Source of the DNA: a virus
Direction: 5' to 3' (one strand)
IMG/VR virus record: IMGVR_UViG_3300045747_000259
Span: 1-45,375 of that record
Length of the DNA stretch: 45,375 bases
Shown: positions 12,859 through 21,746 of the stretch, one piece after another
Layout: every line of letters starts with the position of its first letter
Position numbering within the stretch: the first letter of the stretch is position 1
Notes under the pieces: generated by a model
Database searches by the model: none
The model's input: the letters and a program-made list of their open reading frames with translations, nothing else
Told to the model about the DNA's origin: nothing
Translations under genes and position numbers: made by a program

Positions 12859-13476
12859 ATGATTGAGAAGATTATTCTTCCCAAGGTCCACCTTAGTTGG
12901 ACCGCTATGAGTACATGGAACTCCAATCCGGAACGCTATAAGCGTGAAGTGTTCGAGGGAGGTCCGAAGCTCGAGACAAAGTTCTTGGACTTCGGTAAGA
13001 AGATAGCGGAACTGATTGAGCTCGGACAACATACAGAATTACTTCCTGACTTACCGGTTTATGATACTCCGGAACATAAGATTGAATGTACAGTTGCGGG
13101 GATTCCGATATTATCATTTATCGACTCCTACGACTCAAAAACAAACAACTTCCTTGAGTATAAAACCGGTAAGATTCCGTGGACACTTAGTAAAGTGCAG
13201 AAACATGACCAGCTCGTATTCTATGCCACGGCACTGAAATGGAGCACCGGCCGTATGCCGGAGTGTTGTGACCTAGTGTGGATTGAGACGATTGAAAGAA
13301 AGCCGGAACAAGTAGACTTCTGGAGAGATGAAAAAAAGACTCTCGAGGTTACAGGTAGACTTAAATCGTTTCATCGTGAGTTTGATGAAAGGGAGATAGC
13401 TCGAATGGAGCAACTTATTATTAGAACAGCGACTGAAATATCAGAAGCATATAAGCAGTATATAGACACGTTATGA
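12859..13476 (+). CDS. PD-(D/E)XK (RecB/Cas4-like) nuclease, 205 aa
   Basis: Shows the RecB-family layout: HLSWTAMSTWNSNPERYK near the N-terminus (the Y-x-x-C-like helix without Cys), an Asp in FIDSYDS near residue 87, EYKTGK near 100 (E-x-K), and a following QKHDQLVFYA helix (Q-x3-Y type). Lacks the four Cys of a Cas4 iron-sulphur cluster, so it is closer to phage exonucleases. I chose ATG 12859 (CTAGTATG) over an upstream in-frame ATG at 12832 that lies inside the previous gene. Probably processes DNA ends for recombination or packaging. Confidence 0.75.
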   Translation: MIEKIILPKVHLSWTAMSTWNSNPERYKREVFEGGPKLETKFLDFGKKIAELIELGQHTELLPDLPVYDTPEHKIECTVAGIPILSFIDSYDSKTNNFLEYKTGKIPWTLSKVQKHDQLVFYATALKWSTGRMPECCDLVWIETIERKPEQVDFWRDEKKTLEVTGRLKSFHREFDEREIARMEQLIIRTATEISEAYKQYIDTL

Positions 13477-13742
13477 AACCATTAAACAAGTTTGAACTTT
13501 GGGTTATAAGTATTATTACAAATGATAGATATTATCTAGTCATGGCAGATGATGAGGAAGTTCTTGAGAATGCTAGACACATGAGAGCTGATGATATGAT
13601 TTCTATTTTTTCATCAGTAAAAAGTTCAATTGAGAAAGCTCTTAATGTTAAGATTAGTACAAGTATTGACAGAGTTCAGGACGATAAACCTAAGAAAAAA
13701 TCTCGAAAAACAGTTAAGAAGGTAGCAAAGAAACATGAATAA
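13473..13742 (+). CDS. Hypothetical protein with basic tail, 89 aa
   Basis: Overlaps the nuclease stop by four bases (ATGA). Alpha/beta N-terminus; the last 20 residues are Lys/Arg-rich, as in nucleic-acid-binding tails. Not recognised. Confidence 0.65.
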   Translation: MKPLNKFELWVISIITNDRYYLVMADDEEVLENARHMRADDMISIFSSVKSSIEKALNVKISTSIDRVQDDKPKKKSRKTVKKVAKKHE

Positions 13743-13914
13743 TTTCTCAAAAGAGGACTTAAAAAATATCCTCGCACTTCTCAATAGACTTAATAATATA
13801 AAAGGCGATGAGGCAACAACTGTAGCAATACTACAGCAGAAACTCAACAACGCTATAGCACAAGAACCAAATGTTGAACCTACCACTGTACAGCAACCAG
13901 AAGCTACTCCTTAG
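13735..13914 (+). CDS. Hypothetical protein, 59 aa
   Basis: Overlaps the previous stop by eight bases. A helical N-terminal half (SKEDLKNILALLNRLNNI) and a Pro/Gln/Thr tail. No function seen. Confidence 0.55.
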   Translation: MNNFSKEDLKNILALLNRLNNIKGDEATTVAILQQKLNNAIAQEPNVEPTTVQQPEATP

Positions 13915-14089
13915 TTTTGAATATGGAGTAATCCTCGCCAAGACAGCGCAGGAGCTCGGATTTGAAATTACAAAAGACATGATGATAAGAGCTGAAGAAA
14001 TTATAATAGCAGAGTTTAAAAAGAATAGCCCCATGAAGTTATCCACCGAAATGGTGACTAACATACTTGCTATGACTGAACCTTCATAG
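13871..14089 (+). CDS. Hypothetical helical protein, 72 aa
   Basis: Overlaps the preceding gene by 44 bases, so the true start may be later (no good ATG is in frame further in). Helical, with KDMMIRAEEIIIAEFKK in the middle. It is the last gene of the rightward block before the terminator. Confidence 0.55.
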   Translation: MLNLPLYSNQKLLLSFEYGVILAKTAQELGFEITKDMMIRAEEIIIAEFKKNSPMKLSTEMVTNILAMTEPS

Positions 14090-14194
14090 TATTATTTAAT
14101 TGTACTTCTGTGGTACTCGTAAGGGCAAAATGTTATATAGAGAAATTCCTACTATAGACACTGTACCGACGATATTCTGGATTTATATTGTGTC

Positions 14195-14254
14195 AAAAAA
14201 ACCACCGGTCCGTAATTATCTCTTCTCGATAACATATGACCTGGCGGTTTTTTT
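14195..14254. terminator. Bidirectional terminator between convergent blocks
   Basis: A7CC-rich left arm (14195-14210, with CCACCGGTC) pairs with GACC...GGCGGT7 (14238-14254), with an inner TTATC/GATAA hairpin (14216-14220 with 14228-14232). A-run and T-run on opposite sides allow it to act on both strands, matching the converging gene order. Confidence 0.75.
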
Positions 14255-14257
14255 GTT

Positions 14258-16861
14258 TTAAAATTCGTATAAGTCTTTCAACTTGGTAAACTTCTTTCCT
14301 TCTTTGTGAGCTTTGATTTTTTCCTTAATATATTTAAGAGCATCTTTAGCATCCTTCACCTCTTGTTTTTGTCTGTAATACTTATCAGCCATGTCTTCTG
14401 CATACTTTGTTGTTTTACCACTCTGGTCGCCATAAAGCTCATCTAGGTATGTCTCATTAAACTTACCTTTACCTGAACTTTTATTAAGATTCAATTCACC
14501 TTTAAATTCACCTCTTTTACCTTCAAATTTTCTAAGTGATTTTACATTGAATACAGCGTTCTGGCTAATAAGTCTATCTAGGTTGTCTTCAGCAAAACTA
14601 AGCTCATCTTGTAAATCTTGGGGGATACTTACCTCGTCTTTAGGTTTTGGAGAGGCCTTAGATTCGATTTTAGTGGCTGGTTTTTCATACTTTTTTGCTA
14701 TTTCTACTTTTTTTTTGGTATCACCAGTAAAAAGCTTTTTTTTATTTTCTTCTGGGCCTCTGTCTATTCTCTGTCTCATTCCTCCAACTTCACCTACATC
14801 TTTTGGTGAATATGGTTTACCTGTAGGGTTAGGTGTACCTTGACGATTAGGTGTAACAATTCTATTAGCAGGAGCTGGAAGTTGTTTTGTTACTCCTGAA
14901 GCACGCATATTCTGAGTGAAGTCATTCGCAATCTTTTCACCTTCAGTGAGTGGTTTGTAATACTGGTTAAGAGGTATTGCACCTTTTTCATTCTGTTGTT
15001 TCTGAAGTATTGCACTTACTTTATTCTTAGTAGCAGTATCAGCTTTTGCTTTAGGTCGTAGTGTAGAATTTCCATCACCAAGAAGGAGGCGCGCCTCACG
15101 AGCATCTCTTGAAGCTTTAACATATAATTCAAATTCCTTGAAAACTTCCGGCTCATTTATTTTCATCTCACGAAGAGCTTTCATCTTAATAGGATTAGAC
15201 ATACCTTCGAACAAGTCGATAGCACCTGAACTTAAATGAGAACCTCCAAGACCTGCTAGGTACCCACCTCCGAATGAACTACCTGCGATAAATCCACCAA
15301 CACGACCAGTCTGTCTCAAGAACTTTTTAGCCATTCCTTCAGTAACCTTTTTACCATCAATAGCATCGAGATAGTTAGCGAGAGTAAATCGAGCTTGAAT
15401 TTCCTTATTGAATTGTTTGATATTGAGTCTTGGAGGAGCTCTTTCTTCAAGAAGTGTTTTGAATACTGAAGCTTGATGTTCTGCATCCTTAGCAGATACA
15501 GCATCAGAAGAAGAGCCTAATGGGTTGTATTTAGCTTCACCACTCTTGGTTATTTTGTTGTTATGTAAATCAGTAAGAGAATATCCATCCTTATACTTTT
15601 TAGCAGCGGGGCTACCTTCTCCATACAATCTTTCAATCTTTGCAATTCTGTCAGCTCGAGCTTCAGTTGAGATTCGATTATCGGGGATAGCATTTGCCTC
15701 AGCAATCATCCTGTCTTTAATATCACTAACAGCAATACGAGGAGTCTCCTTATCAGCCTCTTCCAGAGCAAGCCTCATTCGAGCTGAACTTTCTTTAGCC
15801 GCGGCCTCTCTTTCTACTTTCGCAGCATCCTTACTAGCATAATGTCCACCTGAGATAATATCGTCAGTGAAAATCTTTGACTTAATAGCCGTATCAGCAA
15901 TATCAATTCCTTTATCTTGAGCATTAGCATGAATCTCTTGAGCATCAGAAAATCTCTTACCTGCTGGTCCAACTTCAGTAGCGGGGTTGAGCATATCTTT
16001 ACTTTCTTTAGCAACCCAGTGTTTTGTTTGATTTTCTTTAGAGAGTCCCGGTTGCCATGTTGTAATAGCTTTACCTGTCATATTTTTAGCTCCAGAGAAG
16101 AGTTTATTCGTACCTGTATCAAATGCTTCAGCTCCTTTTGTCACAGCTTCTGAGGCTGGTTTTGAGAACTTTGAAACAAGTGGGAGTTCTGTCTTCTCCA
16201 TATAGTTACCTACCTTACCAGATACTTTTCCGGCAACGTTAGATACTGCTTTAGATACTGCTGGACCTGCTACTTTACTTGCAACAGTACCAACTTTATT
16301 TAGTATAGGAGCTCCAAACTTATCTAAAAGTTTACCTCCAGCCATACCGAGAGCTGTATCTGTAACAAGCTCAGTAGCTCCTTCAGGAGTTGTAAAAGCT
16401 TTATTGCCCTGATTCTCAAAAGCTGTTCCAGCCCCCATAAGAGCTCCACTGGCGAGTATTGTTCCAGGCCCAGCTAAACCGAAAGAAACCGTCTGAGCGG
16501 CTCGTCCAACTTCTTTAGTGAAGTCATCCATATTTCTAACAACCGGAGCAACATATCCTCCGATTTTATCTTTTGAGAATTTATCGAGTGTATCCTCATC
16601 AGCACCAGCTATTGCCGCCGCAAGCTGTACTGGTCGCGCTACCATTGTAGCTACTGGTCGTACTATTGATTTTACGATACCATCACCTTCTGGTTGAACA
16701 GGAGCTGTATAAGACGTTGAAGCTTTACCAAACTTATTGAAATCAATTTTACCTGTAGATGGTGTTGGTGTAGCTACTGCTGTTGAAGTAGACCCAGTAT
16801 ATTGCGGAGTCTGTGTTGTTGCACTGGTTGATTTTCCGAACTTATTGAAGTCTACTGCCAT
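14258..16861 (-). CDS. Probable internal/ejection protein, 867 aa
   Basis: The largest protein in the window. It starts with two copies of DFNKFGK (about residues 4-10 and 39-45) in Thr/Ser-rich sequence, followed by Gly/Ala-rich amphipathic and near-hydrophobic segments (about 70-225), long helical stretches and a Lys-rich C-terminus. Large, helical, Gly/Ala-rich proteins at the distal end of a podovirus late operon are typically stored in the capsid and ejected to form a channel for the DNA. No lysozyme motif recognised. Assignment is from position, size and composition. Confidence 0.55.
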   Translation of the reverse strand: MAVDFNKFGKSTSATTQTPQYTGSTSTAVATPTPSTGKIDFNKFGKASTSYTAPVQPEGDGIVKSIVRPVATMVARPVQLAAAIAGADEDTLDKFSKDKIGGYVAPVVRNMDDFTKEVGRAAQTVSFGLAGPGTILASGALMGAGTAFENQGNKAFTTPEGATELVTDTALGMAGGKLLDKFGAPILNKVGTVASKVAGPAVSKAVSNVAGKVSGKVGNYMEKTELPLVSKFSKPASEAVTKGAEAFDTGTNKLFSGAKNMTGKAITTWQPGLSKENQTKHWVAKESKDMLNPATEVGPAGKRFSDAQEIHANAQDKGIDIADTAIKSKIFTDDIISGGHYASKDAAKVEREAAAKESSARMRLALEEADKETPRIAVSDIKDRMIAEANAIPDNRISTEARADRIAKIERLYGEGSPAAKKYKDGYSLTDLHNNKITKSGEAKYNPLGSSSDAVSAKDAEHQASVFKTLLEERAPPRLNIKQFNKEIQARFTLANYLDAIDGKKVTEGMAKKFLRQTGRVGGFIAGSSFGGGYLAGLGGSHLSSGAIDLFEGMSNPIKMKALREMKINEPEVFKEFELYVKASRDAREARLLLGDGNSTLRPKAKADTATKNKVSAILQKQQNEKGAIPLNQYYKPLTEGEKIANDFTQNMRASGVTKQLPAPANRIVTPNRQGTPNPTGKPYSPKDVGEVGGMRQRIDRGPEENKKKLFTGDTKKKVEIAKKYEKPATKIESKASPKPKDEVSIPQDLQDELSFAEDNLDRLISQNAVFNVKSLRKFEGKRGEFKGELNLNKSSGKGKFNETYLDELYGDQSGKTTKYAEDMADKYYRQKQEVKDAKDALKYIKEKIKAHKEGKKFTKLKDLYEF

Positions 16862-16864
16862 ATA

Positions 16865-18163
16865 TTATTCTGAGTATTCTACTATTGCTCCATCTCTTAT
16901 AAAGTCCTCAATCTCGTGTGTACTTAATTGCTGAACCTGACTCTCACCAGTTGTAGGGTCTGTAACCTTTACAGGAGCTTCAAGTCCTGATGCTGTCATA
17001 AATGCACCTCGCATTTGAACAAGTCCTTTTCTAAAGTCTTCGTCGGACTGCCCTCTCTTGAGATATGTTGAAGCTTTCTCAAGGATTCTACGTTCATTAT
17101 CAGAGATAGAACCTTGTCCTTTGAGAAGCTGAGAAGCTCCGAGTTCAAGTTTAGCAACTTGCTGGTCATACATATCTTTAGCTTTTTTAGCATCACCCCA
17201 CATACCACCAGTGAACTGGTCCATAGCACCTGAAATGTTTTCAAGTTCTGGATTAGCTAGGAGTTGAGTTATGGCGTTTACAGACTGGAGTCTTTCACCA
17301 GTTGCTGGATTATTGAACTTTGAAGCATTTAAACCGAGCATAACTTTATTTCTGAGTCCTTGATTAGCAACACCTGGAATAGCTGTCTCAATTTTTTCAC
17401 CAGTTCTGTTAAGTCTTTCAACCCAACCATCAACCGTAGGGTCTTCTCCTACTACATACTGTGTACCATTTGAACTTGTTCCAGAACTAGCTTTTACAGT
17501 AGCTTCTTGAAGTCTATATTGATGTTCCTGTGCAAGCTTCTCGAGGTCATACTTACGAGTTGCTGCGAGCTCATCTGCTTGCTTTTTAGCATCGAGTTTT
17601 GAGAATACGTCAGAGAGAGCTGGGTCATAGATACCGGCATAAGCTTTCTCAATAGCTTTTAGCTCAGCTGGACTGTAAGCAATACCTGATTTAGAACCTA
17701 CTTTGTAAGGGTCAGTTGTTCCTGTAGCAATATCGTTACGAGCGTTATTCATTCCATAAGCTTCTTGATTCATTTGTTCAACAGTCTGATTAGGATTAGC
17801 TACAGCATTCCCAGCGTATGTTGGAACATCTGGTCTACCTGTCTTCATCTTTGCTACACGGTTATTCACAACTTCTTGAGCTGTATAATATGTTCCGTCT
17901 GGTTTAATAAATTCTGGATTAACTCCCTGATTTTGAGGAGTTGCTGGAGCCGGAGCTGTAGTACCATGTTTAAAAATAGGTTTAGGTGTAGCAACAGGAG
18001 CTGGAGCAATAGGAGCAGGTACTACTGGAGCTGGAGAAGTAGAAGTATTATTATAACTACCAGCGCTGTAAGGCAACTGATAATTATTACCAGGCATCAT
18101 AGGGGTTGTATGAGCTGTTGGAGATACGTTTATTCCTTTTAAGAGGTCCGATAATTGTGACAT
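16865..18163 (-). CDS. Probable internal virion protein, 432 aa
   Basis: N-terminal Pro/Ala-rich low-complexity region (about residues 40-90), then mostly helical sequence, including a Lys/Ala/Glu-rich coiled coil near residues 170-210. Lies between two other candidate ejection proteins with gaps of only 3-4 bases, so they are likely co-translated. No enzymatic motif recognised. Confidence 0.5.
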   Translation of the reverse strand: MSQLSDLLKGINVSPTAHTTPMMPGNNYQLPYSAGSYNNTSTSPAPVVPAPIAPAPVATPKPIFKHGTTAPAPATPQNQGVNPEFIKPDGTYYTAQEVVNNRVAKMKTGRPDVPTYAGNAVANPNQTVEQMNQEAYGMNNARNDIATGTTDPYKVGSKSGIAYSPAELKAIEKAYAGIYDPALSDVFSKLDAKKQADELAATRKYDLEKLAQEHQYRLQEATVKASSGTSSNGTQYVVGEDPTVDGWVERLNRTGEKIETAIPGVANQGLRNKVMLGLNASKFNNPATGERLQSVNAITQLLANPELENISGAMDQFTGGMWGDAKKAKDMYDQQVAKLELGASQLLKGQGSISDNERRILEKASTYLKRGQSDEDFRKGLVQMRGAFMTASGLEAPVKVTDPTTGESQVQQLSTHEIEDFIRDGAIVEYSE

Positions 18164-18167
18164 ATGT

Positions 18168-19163
18168 TTAATATTGATTTTTATAACCAGTCGACACTAG
18201 CTTATTTCCCTTATTCCAAAGTAAGCCAGCAGCACGAGACTGCTTAGCAGCATTAGCCGCGTTAATGTTCGTACCTTGATAATTTGAAGCCCCGACATTG
18301 TATATACTCGATAAACCTGAAGAACCAACTCCACCAGTTGCGACATTGGGATTGTAAGTATTTGTACCAGCTGTAAAATACTTTGATAGATTGTTTGCGT
18401 TATTGTTGCCATACTTATATTGATAGTCACGAGCAGTATTACCTACATTTGAAGTAAGTGTTGCTAGTTTATTAGCGCCTTCAGTCTGATAAGCATTTTG
18501 AAGATTCTGTTCTTTTTGCTTTCTACCACCGGAGAATAACACACCTTGGTCAGCTGAGTTCTGGTCTAATTTAGTTTTATCTTCTTGAAAAGATTGTCCA
18601 GCTGTTTGTAGATATGTCTGGTAGTCATTCTGACTCTTCGCCATAGCTGATTCAGCATCCTGAGTATCCTTCTGTGTTTCAGCTGCGTAGTATGGGTCAA
18701 GAGCTGATGAAGCTTCTGCCATAGCTTGTTGCTGGTCAGCTTGTGAGAATGGAGTCCCATAAGAATTTTCCATCTTAGTAATATCACCTCCAGCTGCGTT
18801 ATATGAGTCTGTGAAAGTTTTATATACTTGTGGGTTAGCTTGAACATCAGGATGAGTTGCTTCAACTGCTGCGATTTCTGCTGGTGTAGGAGGTTTTGCT
18901 CCTGGTTTAGAAGCTGTCATTTGAGAGCCTCCTCCAGCTGGTTGTGATGCTACTGCAATAGAACGAGGACCCCAGTACCCGTCATTACCTTGAGTATCAA
19001 CTCCCATAGCTTTCTGCCACTGAGCAACAGCATTTTTAGTTTGGTCACCGTAGTAGCCGGTAGCTCCTGCTGGTATTTGAAAACCTTGATTCATTAAGAA
19101 CTGTTGAAGAGCTGTTACGTCAGCACTTGTTGTCCCCGGTGTTAATGTTTTATTAGGATACAT
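18168..19163 (-). CDS. Internal virion protein with N-terminal peptidoglycan-binding domain, 331 aa
   Basis: Residues about 5-55 match the PG_binding_1 pattern: LTPGTTSADVTALQQFL, then GYYGDQTKNAVAQWQKAMG. The rest is Gln/Ala/Asn-rich and helical, with a flexible Gly/Asn/Tyr-rich C-terminus. A virion protein with a wall-binding module fits local wall contact during ejection. The phrase ADVTALQQFL is very close to modules I know from Parcubacterial proteins, which bears on the host. Confidence 0.65.
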   Translation of the reverse strand: MYPNKTLTPGTTSADVTALQQFLMNQGFQIPAGATGYYGDQTKNAVAQWQKAMGVDTQGNDGYWGPRSIAVASQPAGGGSQMTASKPGAKPPTPAEIAAVEATHPDVQANPQVYKTFTDSYNAAGGDITKMENSYGTPFSQADQQQAMAEASSALDPYYAAETQKDTQDAESAMAKSQNDYQTYLQTAGQSFQEDKTKLDQNSADQGVLFSGGRKQKEQNLQNAYQTEGANKLATLTSNVGNTARDYQYKYGNNNANNLSKYFTAGTNTYNPNVATGGVGSSGLSSIYNVGASNYQGTNINAANAAKQSRAAGLLWNKGNKLVSTGYKNQY

Positions 19164-19184
19164 GTTATTATAATTTTATCATTA

Positions 19185-19457
19185 TTACTTATGGCCGTCT
19201 ACTTTGTATTCGTTAATTTTTAAATCCTTTTTCTCTTTTTTGTAATTAGGATGCTCATATATAATTTCTGTTACACCTGTTTTTATATGAGTCCTTGTAA
19301 ATTCTTTTATATTTTCTCTATCCTTAGTTCCATCAGGTTTATATCCTCCGACTATCCCATACACATATTCAGTTTGCCCTCTTCCTGTAAAAGGTTGAGA
19401 TTCTTTTGTTAATCCTATTTTTACAGCTTCTTCTTTTGTTATTATTTTTGCTTCCAT
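19185..19457 (-). CDS. Hypothetical virion-associated protein, 90 aa
   Basis: Short, Lys-rich, beta-leaning (for example TEYVYGIVGGYKPDG). Sits between the fibre genes and the ejection genes. Not recognised. Confidence 0.6.
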   Translation of the reverse strand: MEAKIITKEEAVKIGLTKESQPFTGRGQTEYVYGIVGGYKPDGTKDRENIKEFTRTHIKTGVTEIIYEHPNYKKEKKDLKINEYKVDGHK

Positions 19458-19460
19458 ATT

Positions 19461-20372
19461 TTATGCATAAGGATAATTACCAGCTCCTATTAAATACTTA
19501 TAACCATCATATCCAATATATGCTATATGACTAAAACCGAATTGACTATCAGCCCATATATATCCAGCTTTGTCAGTCCCAGCATATACTTCTCCGGTAG
19601 CTCCATTACTATAAAATGATGCAAATTGTTTTATTTTCCATGGAGCCTTATAATCATCCCCCGTTGAAGTTACCCAATGAAGTTCATTAGATGTATCAAT
19701 CCATATGCTACCAGCTTTAGAAACTCCTGGTGTTGAGTTTACATAAGTCCCTGTTATACTATGTTTCCATTGATTTGCTACTATATAAGCAAGACTACTA
19801 CCTTCAACCCATATATATCCTTCAACACTTGAACCTAATAGAGTTGTTGAAGGACAATTTGTTATAGTTATATCTAAATTAGTTGTTGCTATACTTGGAG
19901 TACCAGATGCTTCGGCAGTCAATCTATAATTTGTATTATTTGTTATTTCCCAGCCAGCAACTCCTATATTGTAACCAAACCACCTCTCTGTCCATGAAAA
20001 AGCTGGTAGTGTATAAGTAAAATTATAACCATTAAGAGCTTGTAAAGGTGGTGAAAAATTAGAACCATCAGTATTACACCACCTTGCATAAAGTAATGTA
20101 TTCACATTATCAGAGCTTGCTGTATTATTATCGAAATCAAAAATAAAGTGGCCTACACACACTTCCATTCCTGGTAAAAAACCAGACAAATTATAAGATG
20201 TCGTTTCTGTTAAATAGCTCCATGCTCCATTATATCTTGTTACAGATGTAGTATTAGCCATATAATCAGGTACTGGCATATTAAATGGTGTTTTATACCA
20301 AGTCATTTTCTTTGTTGAATCTGTAAGGTTTTGAACTCCTTGAGATGTATGAAGTGTTACTGTTGCTATCAT
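19461..20372 (-). CDS. Probable tail fibre or receptor-binding protein, 303 aa
   Basis: Beta-rich and aromatic-rich, with repeated Trp/Tyr motifs such as YIWVEGSS, SIWIDTSNELHW and GYIWADSQF in the last third, about 35-45 residues apart. This looks like tandem beta modules for surface recognition. Lies between a fibre-like gene and small late genes. Specific receptor not predictable. Confidence 0.5.
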   Translation of the reverse strand: MIATVTLHTSQGVQNLTDSTKKMTWYKTPFNMPVPDYMANTTSVTRYNGAWSYLTETTSYNLSGFLPGMEVCVGHFIFDFDNNTASSDNVNTLLYARWCNTDGSNFSPPLQALNGYNFTYTLPAFSWTERWFGYNIGVAGWEITNNTNYRLTAEASGTPSIATTNLDITITNCPSTTLLGSSVEGYIWVEGSSLAYIVANQWKHSITGTYVNSTPGVSKAGSIWIDTSNELHWVTSTGDDYKAPWKIKQFASFYSNGATGEVYAGTDKAGYIWADSQFGFSHIAYIGYDGYKYLIGAGNYPYA

Positions 20373-20373
20373 A

Positions 20374-21744
20374 TTAGTATAGATTTGTTCCTACAGGTAG
20401 TTTAAACTTACCAAAATCAAAATTAGAATTATAGCAAGGGAAATAATATACAGTAGTACCAACCATAATTCTTATCATCTTATCTAAAGAACTAGTAACA
20501 ACCTCACTTCCAACGAATCTAAAAGCATGTTCAAGACCTACTCCAGAATTATTTAAGTCGAAAGTTATTCCATAAGTAGGATTTGCACTATTTGCTGTTG
20601 AATTAAGTTCTATGTTTGTACCATATCCACTTTTTGTTATATACAGCGCGGCATTATTTGTAGTTGTACTTGAATTTGTTAGAGATATACTAGGTTGTGT
20701 TCCAGAATTGTTTATAGCAATTGCAGGATTAGAACCTGAAGCAAAGGAAGATATATTTAAAACTTTACCAGCACCTCCTTGTGTAATAGATATAGTGTCT
20801 CCAGAACCTGCATTATTCAAATCAAAAATACTACCAGATGTCCCTGAAGTTGATGTTACATAAATAGATGGTCCTACTGCTCCACTTGTTCTTTCAAGGA
20901 GTATTCCTTTAGCTGAAGCACTTGTTGTACTTTGAGTTATATATATACCTTCATATGTCGTTGAGTTTGGAGTGATTCTCAATATTGAATTACCTGTAGG
21001 AGCTCCGATGCTCATAATAAGAGCTGTAGCATCATATGCTTTAAATAAATTAGTAGAACCATCCATTTCAAGTCGTGCTCCGGTAGCCGCTGTTCTAATT
21101 AAAGCGCCTGTAATAGTCATAGCATCAATAGCTGTAGCTGAAAGCTGAGCCGTTGTAATAGACCCAGCTATAATCTTATTAGCGTTGATTGAGTTTGCGA
21201 GGATATTGTCGGCTGTAATTTGAGAAGCTTGTACGAGATTAAATGTTGCTCCGGTAGATACAACATTCGCTGACTGACACACAGCAATAAGAACTTTTCC
21301 TATACCTGTACAAGTGTTGACACTTGTAGTTATTTGGTATGCAGTAAGTGATACGTTGATGTCGAGATATACATATGTCTTTGCTGGGTAAGCACCCATG
21401 TTACCAGTATCTCCTCCGACTATAGAATAAGCAGTACCATCAGCAGAAATGAAAGAACCTCCTACCCATCCAATAGTATTATCATCAGTGACTGAAAAGT
21501 TACATGTTTGATTCCATCCCCAGTTAGCAATATCGAGAGTCGTTGTTGGATATGTTCCAGGTTCAAGTTGCGCTCCGTTTATAAGTTGAGCGTTGGTATT
21601 AAGGTCCTGAACAGTATTCCCTGAAGCAACTGCACTTGATGGCATTGGCGCAACATTAGAAGCGAGCTGGTCTGCCCCCTGAGTAGATATATCCTGTAAG
21701 GTCTTATAGAGATTCCTGTTAAGAGATAAGTCTGTTAATTGCAT
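20374..21744 (-). CDS. Tail fibre-like protein, 456 aa
   Basis: After an N-terminal region, residues about 180-215 contain ITADNILANSINANKIIAGS and TTAQLSATAIDAM, the repeating Asn-Ala-x-x-Ile pattern common in tail-fibre and central-fibre proteins. A Ser/Thr/Gly-rich beta-repeat region follows (about 240-410). Three bases separate it from the nozzle gene upstream, fitting attachment to the tail hub. Confidence 0.6.
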   Translation of the reverse strand: MQLTDLSLNRNLYKTLQDISTQGADQLASNVAPMPSSAVASGNTVQDLNTNAQLINGAQLEPGTYPTTTLDIANWGWNQTCNFSVTDDNTIGWVGGSFISADGTAYSIVGGDTGNMGAYPAKTYVYLDINVSLTAYQITTSVNTCTGIGKVLIAVCQSANVVSTGATFNLVQASQITADNILANSINANKIIAGSITTAQLSATAIDAMTITGALIRTAATGARLEMDGSTNLFKAYDATALIMSIGAPTGNSILRITPNSTTYEGIYITQSTTSASAKGILLERTSGAVGPSIYVTSTSGTSGSIFDLNNAGSGDTISITQGGAGKVLNISSFASGSNPAIAINNSGTQPSISLTNSSTTTNNAALYITKSGYGTNIELNSTANSANPTYGITFDLNNSGVGLEHAFRFVGSEVVTSSLDKMIRIMVGTTVYYFPCYNSNFDFGKFKLPVGTNLY

Positions 21745-21746
21745 AA

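Noticed and set aside
12859-13476. Genuine Cas4 with iron-sulphur cluster
   Set aside because: The PD-(D/E)XK core is there, but the four conserved Cys are missing.
14547-15842. Several plus-strand frames antisense to the 867-aa gene
   Set aside because: They are complementary shadows of a gene with strong codon bias, hydrophobic by composition only.
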